Assembly: GCA_942486035.1 (NCBI GenBank)
Contig: CALNXK010000036.1
Coordinates: 2,166,001-2,230,000, forward strand
Length of the DNA stretch: 64,000 bases
Direction: 5' to 3'
Source: Porites lobata
Taxonomy: Eukaryota; Cnidaria; Anthozoa; Scleractinia; Poritidae
A model generated the notes under the pieces. That model worked only from the letters and a program-made list of their open reading frames with translations, was not told where the DNA came from and searched no databases. The position numbers and the translations under genes were made by a program. Positions 10,701 through 19,172 of this stretch are shown here, piece by piece. Numbering within the stretch: position 1 is the first letter of the stretch; the number at the start of each line of letters is the position of its first letter.

Positions 10701-12255
10701 CGTCTATTCTTATCATCCATAGCAACAGACGACAAGAAACAGGTTCAATGCCTAAATATACTATTTTAAAAATAGCAAAATTGGACCATTATCTTGGAAA
10801 TCAATTTTAGCTTTTTAGAAAGATAGCAAATAGCCAGACAAATTAGCTCCTTTAAGATGCAGTTTACCCGTATATACGAGTACGGGCGCGGGTAATCAAC
10901 CGTTCACGTTAACTGAGCGGTGTCTCTTAAGGTCTCGATAAGTTAGTCTAATGTGCTTGTTGAGAAAATGGCTTTCTAGAGGCAAGAAGCTTTGTCACGT
11001 AACTCTTTTACTAGGAGAGGCTTCGTAAGAGTTGAGCCACACTATACAGCATCTGCAATCTCTGTTTTGAACTTCATTCAGGTCTCTTCGAAAGGCGTGA
11101 TAGCTGGGGAACACCTCAACACCCCCATGATCCTCGAGGGCCACCACCGAGAGACGAACCACGTGATCCACGCATGATGAGAGGCCCAGGCCCGCCGCCG
11201 CCACCTGAAACAAACGAGAATAAACCAGCTATACGTCCCCTAATGAGTCTCAGTCCCCCGCCGCTGCCTATAGGACAGGCAGGGTTTGATTTCGGTCTTG
11301 ATGATGATTCATGGAAAGGGACTCCTGACAGGCGAGGCAGGAAGCGGTCAGGGGAACAAGAGGGATTTAGGGACGGTGACAGGGGGCCTCCTAAGGCTAT
11401 ACGACCCGAAGATGACTGGAGACGGGGGCCAGGTAAGAACTTAATACAAGTTAGGGGAACTTTCCACCCCTTAGCTCCTGTACAACCACCCCTCCTCTCT
11501 TCCCCCATTTTTTTTTTTTGAGGGAAGGGGGGATGCTGAACACTGCCTATAAACCTTCAACCTTTCAAACAATTTATAATCGATTTAAATTTCACTGAAA
11601 GAGATTATGATGTCATTTCCGACAGTCATAGTGAACGCAGCTAATTCAGTAAAGCCCTCGAAAACCTTAGAATGTACAGAAACATTGTTAATAGCTCAAG
11701 TTCGTATCAATCGATCTTTCTAACACAAATGTGACAACTAATTACGGACACGTAAATGAGAACGTGGTACAAAACCGCCATGCTAGAGAGCAAAAGTCGC
11801 ACTGGGACAAGACAAACAAGGGAAATTACCATTTAAAGTTATGTATGCCTTTTGTCTCAGTGTCTGGTCGCGGTGCGACTTTTGCTCTCCAGCATGGCGG
11901 TTTTGTACCACGTGAATGGCCTATTAAAATGCAGAGGGTCGTACAATGGGAAAAAGAACTTGCTCGATCCCGAGGGGAAAAGGTTTTGTTTTCCGTGGTG
12001 ATATGGCAGCCACTGTTACTTTATTCATTTCGACTTCTTTCAAAGTTCCACTTAGGAGTATTGATCGTGGGTTTGTCTCTCTTTTTCTATCTGATAGATC
12101 AAGGTCCCCCGGAAGGTTGGAGAGGACCAGAGGATAATTTTGAAGATGGGCCCTGGCATGACGATGAAAGAGGGCCCTACCCACCAGGAGACAGCCCCAT
12201 GAGGGGGAGAGGAAAACCACGAGGAGGGAGGAGAGGGCGGGGAGTAAGGAGATGA
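1629..12255 (+). CDS. WDR33: WDR33, pre-mRNA 3'-end processing factor (3' part, 11 exons)
   Basis: The exons join in phase into 771 residues plus one split Ser: 1629-1726, 3515-3641, 4643-4794, 5616-5694, 6199-6309, 7015-7097, 7742-7849, 8266-8946, 9432-9800, 11082-11432 and 12098-12255. All introns are GT-AG. Residues 1-200 hold the last WD40 blades, with blade ends KIWDF, KLWDP, KLFDI, MFWVV and KFWTR, and phrases characteristic of WDR33 such as GSKDSQQPIK and LLTASRDHL. From about residue 217 the protein is a Pro/Gly/Arg-rich tail ending in RGRGKPRGGRRGRG. WDR33 with CPSF30 contacts AAUAAA in the nuclear mRNA cleavage and polyadenylation complex. The N-terminus, which carries the RNA-contacting residues in the vertebrate protein, lies left of the window. 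The tail is much shorter than the human one and lacks its collagen-like GPQGPP run. Confidence 0.95.
1938..2762. mobile_element. Element with C-run end, split by a nested insertion
   Basis: The left part (1938-2191) and right part (2606-2762) share repeated 'cagaccaaaa' and 'ccctatt' phrases. The right end is GGGAGTACACC plus a run of C. A 408 bp element with its own target duplication sits between them, so the outer element is the older. A related C-run element lies at 6494-6920. Confidence 0.5.
2192..2599. mobile_element. Nested MITE with 13 bp terminal inverted repeats
   Basis: The ends are TATACCTGCCAAC and GTTGGCAGGTATA, flanked by CATTCA at 2186-2191 and 2600-2605. The interior holds a cluster of CTTCGGA words spaced about 11 bp apart (2469-2517). 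No coding capacity is seen. Confidence 0.75.
2773..3173. repeat. Long foldback (about 175 bp arms) in WDR33 intron
   Basis: The left arm (2773-2945) and right arm (2995-3173) are imperfect reverse complements. Both carry GGAATCCATCAGGA, CAGTGGACAAAA, CCAGAATAA and TAACACCAAAGA or TAGCACCAAAGA. It is transcribed within WDR33 pre-mRNA and could form a long hairpin. Confidence 0.8.
3515..3641 (+). CDS. WDR33: WDR33 exon b
   Basis: The acceptor is TTATTTTCAG. The exon encodes GHGADVKCVDWHPTK through IKLWDP, a complete blade, and ends at a GTGAGT donor in phase 2. Confidence 0.94.
4021..4038. repeat. Poly-C tract
   Basis: There are eighteen consecutive C in a WDR33 intron. The length may be unreliable. 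Confidence 0.95.
4195..4590. repeat. Minisatellite, 111-120 bp unit, about 3.5 copies
   Basis: GAAAGTACTG recurs at 4300, 4411 and 4531, each time followed by GAAGAG, TTTCAT, GGTAACAC, GGATTT and CACA(G/C)AC phrases. A diverged copy starts near 4198. It lies directly upstream of WDR33 exon c. From memory, very similar units are frequent in stony coral genomes. Confidence 0.85.
4643..4794 (+). CDS. WDR33: WDR33 exon c
   Basis: The acceptor is TTACCCTAG. The exon encodes HAHKSTVMQIRWNQNGNW and the blade ending KLFDI, then the start of the next blade (FRGHKREAT). The donor is GTAAGT. Confidence 0.94.
5616..5694 (+). CDS. WDR33: WDR33 exon d
   Basis: The acceptor is TTTTTTTGTAG. The exon encodes ISWHPIHESLFVSGGSDG and FWVVG, with GTGAGT at its end. 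Both junctions preserve the frame. Confidence 0.93.
6199..6309 (+). CDS. WDR33: WDR33 exon e
   Basis: The acceptor is ATTTAAG. The exon encodes MEMAHEGMVWSLAWHPLGH and CSGSNDH, the last full blade. The donor is GTAGAA. Confidence 0.93.
6494..6920. mobile_element. Element ending in GTACCCCC runs
   Basis: The left end is GGGTGTACCCCCGGAGGTAC and the right end is GGGAGTACCCCCC. Inside are repeated 'ccctttc' and 'gatacccc' words. It lies in the intron between WDR33 exons e and f, with its right end about 95 bp before exon f. Confidence 0.55.
7015..7097 (+). CDS. WDR33: WDR33 exon f (end of WD40 domain)
   Basis: The acceptor is ATCTGACAG. The exon encodes SKFWTRNRLGDRMRDKYNLN, which matches the end of the conserved WDR33 core. 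Residues after YNLN diverge. The donor is GTAAGT. Confidence 0.92.
7742..7849 (+). CDS. WDR33: WDR33 exon g
   Basis: The acceptor is TTGTTCTCAG. The exon encodes an acidic linker with an AIPGMD motif, comparable to the conserved VIPGMG segment that follows the WD40 domain in vertebrate WDR33. The donor GTTGGT is weaker than the others, but the phase fits exactly. Confidence 0.85.
8266..8946 (+). CDS. WDR33: WDR33 exon h (Pro/Gly-rich tail)
   Basis: This is the largest exon, 681 bp. It follows a CTTTCTACAG acceptor and ends at GTATGTGG. It encodes about 227 residues rich in Pro, Gly, Arg, Asp and Phe, with scattered PFDGPQ and RGPPGD motifs. The sequence is of low complexity and likely disordered. 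A 127-codon frame overlapping it in another phase is a composition artefact. Confidence 0.88.
9432..9800 (+). CDS. WDR33: WDR33 exon i (Arg/Gly tail)
   Basis: The acceptor is TTTTTTAAAG and the donor is GTTAGA. The exon encodes an R/G/D/H-rich stretch in which the hexapeptide LSSRGF occurs twice, as DLSSRGFRRGP and NLSSRGFKSNN, about 40 residues apart. This is a sign of internal duplication. Confidence 0.86.
9849..10001. mobile_element. MITE with 9 bp target-site duplication (Mutator-like)
   Basis: The ends are TGGCCTGCGAGC and GCTCGCAGGCAA. TTCTTGGCA flanks it at 9840-9848 and 10002-10010. The interior is CpG-rich and palindromic (CGCGAGAACGCGCGAGCGAG against its complement). It is inserted in the WDR33 intron after exon i. 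Confidence 0.8.
11082..11432 (+). CDS. WDR33: WDR33 exon j
   Basis: The acceptor is ACTTCATTCAG and the donor is GTAAGA. The exon encodes a tail segment with a Pro5 run and a patch GQAGFDFGLDDDSWKG followed by a basic RRGRKR stretch. Both junctions keep the phase set by the flanking exons. Confidence 0.87.
11762..11914. repeat. Palindromic element in last WDR33 intron
   Basis: Arms of about 41 bp (11762-11802 and 11873-11914) are near-perfect reverse complements around GTACAAAACCGCCATGCT. It sits about 180 bp before the terminal exon. No target duplication was identified. Confidence 0.75.
12098..12255 (+). CDS. WDR33: WDR33 terminal coding exon and stop
   Basis: It follows a TTTCTATCTGATAG acceptor. 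It encodes QGPPEGWRGPEDNFEDGP, comparable to the GPEDFGPEENFD segment of vertebrate WDR33, and ends in a RGRGKPRGGRRGRG basic tail with TGA at 12253-12255. Confidence 0.9.
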
Positions 12256-12622
12256 CATCAGCCGTTCCCTTCTCGCCGATGTGGAAAATTATCCTATTCA
12301 GTTGGGATAAGTAATGTCCCGCAGATGCCTACAGGAATACATACAAGCCATAAGCATATGCATGCATTATTGCGTTGCATCTTACGCAATCTTCAAGTAT
12401 TTAGGAAAACGTGAAGAGACACTGTGTTTCCTGCGAAGACGTTTTCGTCGTCAGTGGTCACATGATAGAACCTTTAGATTCTAAGACGAGAACGAGTACG
12501 AGTACGAGATTTTGTCGTTATTCTACTACGATTTTTAGCGAAAATGTCGTGTTGGCGGAAGCGAACGGTCAAATGTTTGGAGGTTTGTTATTTTGCGATC
12601 GTGAGAGGGCTTAACCTCCTTC

Positions 12623-12628
12623 AATAAA
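12623..12628 (+). promoter_or_regulatory. WDR33: Candidate WDR33 polyadenylation signal AATAAA
   Basis: This is the first AATAAA downstream of the WDR33 stop, giving a 3' UTR of about 390 nt. I saw no earlier AATAAA or ATTAAA. It lies inside an inverted-repeat element (12464-13100), and a second element begins four bases after it (12633). Use as the real signal is inferred. Confidence 0.5.
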
Positions 12629-12632
12629 AATA

Positions 12633-12953
12633 CCGTAAAATTCCGAAAATAAGCCCTCCTTGTATAAGCCCCTCCAAGTATAAGCCCCCCAAACTCGTAA
12701 CGCCAAAAACCCTCCGTTACATGGCCCCTTCGAATATAAGCCCCCCCGGGGGGGGGGGGCTTGTACTTGGAAATTGCCCTCAAATACAAAGTAAAAAAAA
12801 GCAGAAACGGTAAATTTTCTTCCAACTAAAAGCTAGCCCAATCAATTTTGAAACGCAAATTTCCCTCCGTACATGAGCCCCTCCGAATATAAGCCCCTCA
12901 AAAAGGGCCTTTGAAATATATAAGCCCCGGGGCTTATTTTCGGAATTTTACGG
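12633..12953. mobile_element. TA-flanked MITE with internal ATAAGCCCC repeats
   Basis: The ends are CCGTAAAATTCCGAAAATAA and its complement. A TA dinucleotide flanks each side (12631-12632 and 12954-12955). The interior has many 'ataagcccc' words. The TA duplication fits Tc1/mariner-type mobilisation. Confidence 0.82.
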
Positions 12954-13498
12954 TATCGGTGCTGACTTTTTTTTGGGGGGGGGGGGAAGCACAATGAAAC
13001 TTTTCGTTGTGCATATTTTTCAACAATACGCGAAAAAAAATTTAGTTAAATTTTTGTACCCGTACTCGTCCTCATCTTTGACTCTAAAGGTCTCTATTAA
13101 CTGTGAACGGTACTGGACCACGTGGAGGTCCTATGTGCCACCTCTCAGTTTGAACAATTATGCCATAAAAAAAACTATAGTCATTTTACATTAATTAAGT
13201 TTTGATATTGTAAATTATTTGTATCTTGGTTGCAGTTTGCCATCGCATATGTCTGGTTTTCTTGGTTTTTTAACAGCCTCATAACGTTTTGTTTTCAAGG
13301 CTTTTATTTCAGCTACAGCATGGTTGATAAAAAAAATTGTGTTCATCTTTTCTCGGAAAGGACAGCGCGGAAAGATATTTGGGGACCTGGATAGAAGGGT
13401 ATCTTGAAGTCTACTTGGAAAATATCAAATCTGCCTATTCTAGGTAGTTTCTCGGTGATGTGGGGGGTATTGATCACTACATGCCGTAATATTAAGAA

Positions 13499-13675
13499 AA
13501 TAGGCCATTTCCGAGTTCCCCCGGGCCTCTGTTTCAAAACGAGGGTAGGTGCGCAGCCTTTGATATGGAAATCATTTTTCATTCTCATGCAAATAAAACT
13601 CATTTTCACTAGAAAGGTTATGCACCTAGCCTCATTTTGAAAGTGAGGGTTTTTGGAACTCGGAAGTGGCCTATT
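13499..13675. mobile_element. Foldback MITE family B, copy 1
   Basis: The ends are AATAGGCCATTTCCGAGTTCC and, inverted, GGAACTCGGAAGTGGCCTATT. The interior contains ATTCTCATGCAAATAAAACT. A three-base GAA occurs on each side, too short to prove duplication. Confidence 0.75.
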
Positions 13676-13841
13676 GAAAAGACACTTCACAATAACCTGA
13701 AAACCCAGAGTACAACACAAGGGCAGTGATTTATTACCAATTAAGACTGGTGAAACTTGATTTTAAGTTGTATTCTTTTGCGAGGAACAGTTAAGGAACT
13801 AACATGTCACCGCTTTGGTTATATTATAGAGTGTGTTCCGC

Positions 13842-14021
13842 AATAGGCCACTTCCAAGTTCCAAATCACCTCACTGTCAAAATAAGGCGAAGTGCACAAC
13901 TCGTCTCGGGAAAATGAGTTTTATTTACATGAGATTGAAAATTTATTCCCATATCAAAGGCTGAGCACGTAACCTCGTTTTGATACAGAGTTCCGGGGGA
14001 ACTCGGAAATGGCCTTTTATT
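13842..14021. mobile_element. Foldback MITE family B, copy 2 (opposite orientation)
   Basis: Its ends AATAGGCCACTTCC and GGAAATGGCCTTTTATT match copy 1. Its interior is the reverse complement of copy 1's (ATGAGTTTTATTTACATGAG against CTCATGCAAATAAAACTCAT). Confidence 0.72.
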
Positions 14022-15756
14022 TCTGGTGTCGTTGGTGGGGACACGGCGGTCAGCTATTGGCCATTCCCTCGTTCCCTGATTATACTCCCAGAATTCTTTT
14101 CGAAATTACACCCGCCCAGTTTCTCGTCTCTTCTAAAAGTGACGAGTTATGATGGGAAGTTTCCACAACACCAAGAAAACCCCCGTTTTTACAGTAAAAC
14201 CTAGTGATGAGAATTTGTTGTGCATCATAATAGGACTACTACATTGTATTCAGCCGGGGGAGAATGTGGTATCCTCCTATACTCGAGTGAACGCAGACAC
14301 AGAAAGTGGGTGATAATCGGGGCAAACACCGATACAACTGAGAAGTTTTTGTGTCATAAAGGCTGGAGCATTTTGAGATAAATGTATATTTTTGCTTTCT
14401 CTGATTGTTATTTCCTCTTCCGGTTATAATTTTTTTAAGTGTTACTCAACGCTTTTTTTGTTGTAGTGGTTAAAATGGGCCAAAATTTAGACCTGTAGCA
14501 GGTGTTAAGGGTCACTCTAATCTTGTATAATGATCTTCTGCGGCCCAAGGTTAGACACGGTGAGTTCTTGGCACGAAATTAGACGGGACATTTACCTCCT
14601 TTCCGTCACCCCTTGAACTCCCTTCGGTCTCGCGTTCCGTTCTTCGCGTGCGATCCAAATAGAGATGTGTTGGCAGCACATTCTTGACTAGAGTTATAGA
14701 CAGAGAGAAGGTGGCGCATATTTTACCCGTGAAGGTGTATCGCTTAGGTTTAGGCGCAAAGAAATACCTCTAGAACGCCAAGACCGGCCTCCTTTAGTAC
14801 TGGCAATTCTTATTTTCAGACGATCATTCCCGTCATTTTTTATGCCACTAGTATGAGAGCCCACCACTTTTCCCGTTCCCGGTACAAAAGCTTTCGTAGT
14901 TCCATTGTAAAAATTGGTTTACCCAAGTCACTATTTTTCCCTGTCGTACGGAAGGTCCACACCTATTATTCTGCTTGCTGTCTAGCAAGTAATCGTCTTA
15001 GGAGAATAAAACTCTTTTTTGTCGGGTGAACAAGGCCATTTAACCGAATATAATTTTAACTTCAAAATACAAGGCAAATATTTTTGTCACTTTTGTTTAG
15101 TTGTGTAAACACCAAGGAGTGCAAGGAACCGTAGCGACGTTAGTTATTTCTAACATCAGAAAAAAAAAGGAAAATTTGCGCCGGGCAGTCCGATCCCACG
15201 TCGCGAGACGCGCAATCTTGCAAGTGATGAAGATACTGTATATTTGTGATGCACCTGCAGAAAGTTGTTTTGCTAATCCAAACGTGCTGCTTTGTTTAAT
15301 ATCCTTACGTAGGGTACCCTGTGACCGGCTTTCCGGTGACTCAAATGGTAGCGGCCGTCGCGCAGAGAAAACAAGCCAAAAAGCGATTATAACACGCGCG
15401 ATGTAGGGAAGGGGACGGTGGCGGGTAAAAAAAAAAAAGGTAAGTGGGAGTCCTCCCTAGCCCTCTCGCGTTTTTTACATAGTTTTTCACTGCAAGACAG
15501 CACTATTATCTTATTATTATCTTGGACCTGGAGAGCTTATAATTAGGGTGTTTAGGGCGGAAATCTGTTAATGATTTTTTAAGCAAGCGGGTACCGTCCG
15601 GGGCTGTTCTTCAAGGACTTAGAAAGGCACAACAGAAACAGAAAGAAAGGATTCCACGACAACTTATGTAACGGCAACCAGGTTTGTACAGATTTAGGTG
15701 TAAATTAGCCAAACCTACTCCCTATCCTATTGAGCTTGTCACAAAATTAGGCATTA
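14022..15756. other. Intergenic, no recognised feature
   Basis: Only short frames occur here, none with a recognisable domain. A CG-rich patch lies at 15340-15410. I see no element ends. Confidence 0.6.
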
Positions 15757-16108
15757 TAATAGAGAGCTTTAGATTCTAAGACGAGAACGAGAATTTCTAA
15801 ATACTAAATAGTGCGCGCGCGCGAACCAACGTTATTTTGGCGAGAAAAATTGATAGCCACGTTCATTTTACTTTAAATGTCGTAGTGGCGAAAACAAGTT
15901 ATCAAATGGTAGGACTGGTACGAATTTTATCATTTAGCTATCAGGAGAGGGTATTACCTCCTTCGACGGAAAGTAAGCGTCCTAACTTCTGTGGTGAAAA
16001 AAAAGGGACGATAAAGGTTTCCCGGGGTGTCTATTTCTTAGAGAATGGATGAGAAAAATGAAAACTATAAAATGTCATCCTCGCCCTCAAATCTAAAGCT
16101 CTCTATTA
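15757..16108. mobile_element. Inverted-repeat element family A, copy 2
   Basis: The ends are TAATAGAGAGCTTTAGATT and AATCTAAAGCTCTCTATTA. The interior shares GTCGTAGTGGCG, TTATCAAATGG and ACCTCCTTC with copy 1. The 20-base window 'acctccttc' aligns with the point in copy 1 that holds the WDR33 AATAAA. Here that hexamer is absent. Confidence 0.65.
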
Positions 16109-16328
16109 ACCTGCGATAAAGCGGTGTTTTCCGAAAAAATAAAGGAAAGGAAAAAAGAACACCTGATCACAAATTCGCATTATGTGTGCTTTCTTTTTGT
16201 CAAACCGACCGATTATAAACCAGACCTAATCACTGGAACAAAGCCACGACGACATCAATCGAACAAAGTTTTAAACGGATAGAATCGAGATAGAAGCTTT
16301 CCTTTTATGTCTTGACCAAAATATTACG

Positions 16329-16808
16329 GACTTTTAGATTCAACGGCGCGACGACAACGAGAAGATCGCTTAAAAAGTGAATTTGTGTTCTTTCAGTCTT
16401 TATAGCGATTATTCCTACCCACTTACTTTGTCAAATGTCAATGTAGGCGAACCCTCCTGAAGATGAACTTCAAGTGACCTTATCCAAGCTTAGAAAGAGT
16501 AATTAAAGTTCGTCGTTGCTTGTTTACATCCTCCATAAAACGCGAAATAAGGCATTTTCACGTCGTAGTCGTGCAAAAACGGGAAAGAAATGTACAAAAA
16601 AGTGTGATGCACGTGCGAAGTAGCCTGAAATTCATCCGATTGCTTCGAGTCGTTTTCTCCTCTCAACAACCAAGTTACTGAGGGAGTAACAACGACTCGA
16701 AGTAATCGGATGAAATTCAGGCTACGTGCGAAGTTGTTGTTTTGCTTATTAAACCAATTGTTTTTTTGACCTTCTCGTTGCCGTCGTCGTCGTTGGATCT
16801 TAAAGTCC
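16329..16808. mobile_element. Inverted-repeat element family A, copy 3 (host of nested MITE)
   Basis: The left end is ACTTTTAGATTCAACGGCG and the right end, inverted, is CGTCGTTGGATCTTAAAGT. ACAACGAGAAG and CTTCTCGTTG lie just inside. It is interrupted by a 104 bp element at 16621-16724. Confidence 0.55.
16621..16724. mobile_element. 104 bp MITE, TAGCCTG ends, exact 9 bp duplication
   Basis: The terminal repeats are about 34 bp and start TAGCCTGAAATTCATCCGAT. CGTGCGAAG flanks both sides (16612-16620 and 16725-16733). The 9 bp duplication and conserved TAGCCTG ends fit a Mutator-like origin. Confidence 0.85.
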
Positions 16809-16818
16809 CTACTGATTA

Positions 16819-16913
16819 CAGTCAAACCCCGCTTTACCATGGACACTGACTTTATGCGGACACCCCCGGCCCGTTAATACGGACTTCTTCTATATGGCCC
16901 CCAGTGTCCATAC
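16819..16913. mobile_element. One-ended CAGTCAAACC element fragment
   Basis: It starts with CAGTCAAACCCCGC, like the next element. It runs into it without a right end of its own, so it is a truncated relative. Confidence 0.5.
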
Positions 16914-16915
16914 TA

Positions 16916-17301
16916 CAGTCAAACCTGTATTAAGTGGACCTCTATTAAGTGGTCACTTACCAAAGTCAGTCCCGGAAATCATTTCCGTTAATTACTGTAA
17001 AACCGATCTGTATTAAGCGGTCACCCGTACTAAGCGGTTGCACTCGCCTTTTCGGAGGTCCCAGTGAATTATTTTTATTGTCTTTACAATTGTACCTACA
17101 TTAAAGACATTAAACGATCATTTTGAGAAGACGTACCACAATAGTGCAACAAGTCGCACTGTGCAAGGCGTCAAGTGGTCTTTAACTTTTTTCTTTTGGC
17201 CCAAGAAAAGGTAGAAACATGAGGAGGTCAATTTGTCGTGGGGTAGTTAAGCGGTCATTAAGCCATTCCCAAGGGGTGACTGCTTAATACTGGTTTGACT
17301 G
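16916..17301. mobile_element. TA-flanked element, CAGTCAAACC ends (pogo/Tigger-like MITE)
   Basis: The ends are CAGTCAAACCTGTATTAAG and the inverted CTTAATACTGGTTTGACTG. TA lies at 16914-16915 and 17302-17303. The interior has repeated 'ttaagcggtcac' words. Ends and TA target resemble pogo/Tigger elements. No transposase frame is present. Confidence 0.75.
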
Positions 17302-17303
17302 TA

Positions 17304-18273
17304 CTTCTCATTCTGTAGTGCGTCTTTTTTAAATTTATTCAAAGACCCTAGTGAGACCCGTCCGACCGGTTAGACTGACCAGCTCTGGAGACGTACCACG
17401 TTTTTCCGGGCGGAAAAGTCTGAGACCAACATTTCCGGTTATTTTGGCACAATAGCAATCACCCTCTCAGAAAGCGTTGGCATCGGTGACGGCACCAGTA
17501 ATGAGAACGGCAAAAAAAAAAGGAAACGTAAACAAACAAACAAAAAACACACAAATGAAACACAAAACAAAATTAATTCAAAGTAGACAGACTGCAAATT
17601 ATAGTAGTTGCTAAAAAATATGTCTACGTCATCTACGTGCCCCAACTGTTCATCTGTAGGATGCCTAAAACGTTAATAGCCTGTGTATCAGTTGTTTCGG
17701 CTTCATTTATGCAAAACGGGAGAAGTGCGAGAGACTCACGAAGGCGAGCCAAAAAGTAAAAGAAGCTTCAATTTTTTTCCTTGCCCTCGCCTCACCCGTC
17801 TCCCGCGCTTCTCTCGCTTGGGTAAAAGGAACGGAAAAGAGTCGAATCCACGGACACAAGAACAACAACAACTCTGCACTTTGATACATCGTACTTGTTT
17901 GTACATTTTCCTACCTTCACTGCACTTGTGTGACACAGAACTTTGTAATTGTAAGTTTTATGCAAGACGTGAACCAAATACAACGACTTCCTCTACCCTT
18001 TCTTTACTTAGTTAGCCCTGATACAGTTCCCTAGAACTTAGCCCCAGGGTTATGGTATGGGTTTCTAGCCCCAGAAAAGAGTCGCCAAAATTGGGAAATT
18101 CAACTTTGTGGAATAGTTCACTTTGTAACCTTACTCTGATTTTACTGCTTATAGTGGGCAAACAGGGCATGCTATTGGTGTAGATTCATGCAATTTATTA
18201 CTAGTACTGTCATAAAAGCATTTTTTTTGGGTCAATTTCAGCAAGATGGACAGCTTAGATCATGCAGAAGCAG
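17304..18273. other. Intergenic, no recognised feature
   Basis: It holds a purine-rich run (17508-17570) and a pyrimidine-rich stretch around 17780-17820. Short frames on both strands follow this base bias. No gene or complete element is seen. Confidence 0.5.
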
Positions 18274-18282
18274 GAGCCTATG

Positions 18283-18458
18283 TAGACTACGAGTAGTCCC
18301 CATTTTTCCTCAGCGAAAGAAGAGCGAGCGAAACGCGGGCGCGCGATTTTCTCTCTCACCGCCCCGCCTCACCTCTCTCGCGTGGGGTGATTTTCACGCG
18401 CGCTTGCGTTTCGCTCGCTCTACTATCCATGAGGAAAATGGGAACTACTCTTACTCTA
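18283..18458. mobile_element. 176 bp MITE, TAGACTAC-type ends, 9 bp duplication
   Basis: The ends are TAGACTACGAGTAGTCCCC and, inverted, GGGAACTACTCTTACTCTA. GAGCCTATG (18274-18282) and GAGTCTATG (18459-18467) flank it, 8 of 9 identical. The inner arms share GAGCGAGCGAAACGC. Confidence 0.75.
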
Positions 18459-18557
18459 GAGTCTATGAAGTCTATGACCCTAGTGATGCAAAAGAGCTTA
18501 GTGCCAGGCTCCTGGTAGATGACAACTTTCCACGTTCCAGGCGGAAATATCTCAAAA

Positions 18558-18582
18558 CAGGAGCCGGTTTAATCGGCTCCTG
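18558..18582. repeat. Perfect 9 bp hairpin
   Basis: CAGGAGCCG and CGGCTCCTG are separated by GTTTAAT. No neighbouring gene uses it. The stem is not the histone 3' stem-loop sequence. Confidence 0.6.
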
Positions 18583-18700
18583 CTCAGAATACCAACTTCT
18601 TCACTTATTAACATGTGGCGTTCATAGCACGGCCCATGCGTTCTGATTGTGGCGATGGCGAGAGGGGAGGAAAAACTGAACGTAACCACGAGGGAAGGGG

Positions 18701-18826
18701 TAACCTGGGTGGCAGGAGCAAAAAGGGAAGGGGGAGGGGGAAGGGAGAAACCTTCTCTCCCCAATCCTCCTCTTTTTTCCCTTCCTCCCTATCCCCTACC
18801 CGTTTCGACGCCTGCTACGCAGGCTA
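18701..18826. mobile_element. 126 bp MITE, TAGCCTG-type ends
   Basis: The left end TAACCTGGGTGGCAGG pairs with the right end CCTGCTACGCAGGCTA. GGGAAGGGG (18692-18700) and GGGGAGGGG (18827-18835) flank it, 8 of 9 identical in a G-rich context. The interior is A/G-rich then C/T-rich. Confidence 0.65.
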
Positions 18827-18859
18827 GGGGAGGGGTAGAGAGTGGGACCCTATCCTTCT

Positions 18860-19024
18860 TAGCCTGCCTGGTCGGCGTTGAAAGGGGAAGGGGAAGGGGG
18901 AATTTGGGCGCCCGCGAGAGAGAAAGGAAAGGAACTCCTCTTCTCCTCCTCCCTCCTCCCTCGCGCGTGATCTCGCGCCTTAATTCCCTTCCCCTTCCCT
19001 TTCGAACGCCTGCCACGCAGGCTA
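18860..19024. mobile_element. 165 bp MITE, TAGCCTG ends, exact 9 bp duplication
   Basis: The left end TAGCCTGCCTGG continues GGCGTTGAAAGGGGAAGGGG. The right end is its complement and finishes CCACGCAGGCTA. TATCCTTCT flanks both sides (18851-18859 and 19025-19033). Confidence 0.85.
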
Positions 19025-19070
19025 TATCCTTCTCTTTCTCCTTATTTTTCCACGCTCTTCTAACGTGGTG

Positions 19071-19172
19071 TAGCCTGCGAACCGCGGACGTATTTCCGGT
19101 CGTTGGTTCTCTTCCTCTCGGTGGGCGAAACTAGAAACTAAAGCCGAAAAAACCGGATGCTTTCGCAGGCTA
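19071..19172. mobile_element. 102 bp MITE, TAGCCTGCGAA ends, 9 bp duplication
   Basis: The ends are TAGCCTGCGAA and TTCGCAGGCTA. AACGTGGTG (19062-19070) and AACCTGGTG (19173-19181) flank it, 8 of 9 identical. Confidence 0.78.

Larger units (their letters stand above)
12464..13100. mobile_element. Inverted-repeat element family A, copy 1
   Basis: The ends carry CTTTAGATTCTAAGACGAG and, inverted, CTCATCTTTGACTCTAAAG. The interior words TGTCG, TGGCG and GTCAAATG match copies at 15757-16108 and 16329-16808. It contains a younger insertion at 12633-12953. Confidence 0.6.

Noticed and set aside
11116..11508. 130-codon minus frame
   Set aside because: It is antisense to WDR33 exon j and its intron. 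Its Pro/Ser/Gly content mirrors the coding strand.
12721..12770. Long G/C runs as G-quadruplex regulatory site of WDR33
   Set aside because: They lie within a MITE interior of C-rich repeated words. Simple element composition explains them.
17840..17860. GTCGAATCCACGG as a tRNA T-arm
   Set aside because: No acceptor stem, D-arm or anticodon arm could be placed around it.
18558..18582. Hairpin as a transcription terminator or histone stem-loop
   Set aside because: There is no adjacent gene, no U-tract, and the stem differs from the histone consensus.
18649..19134. 161-codon + frame
   Set aside because: It runs across three MITEs and their flanks. Its composition follows GGGAAGGGG/CCTTCC tracts.
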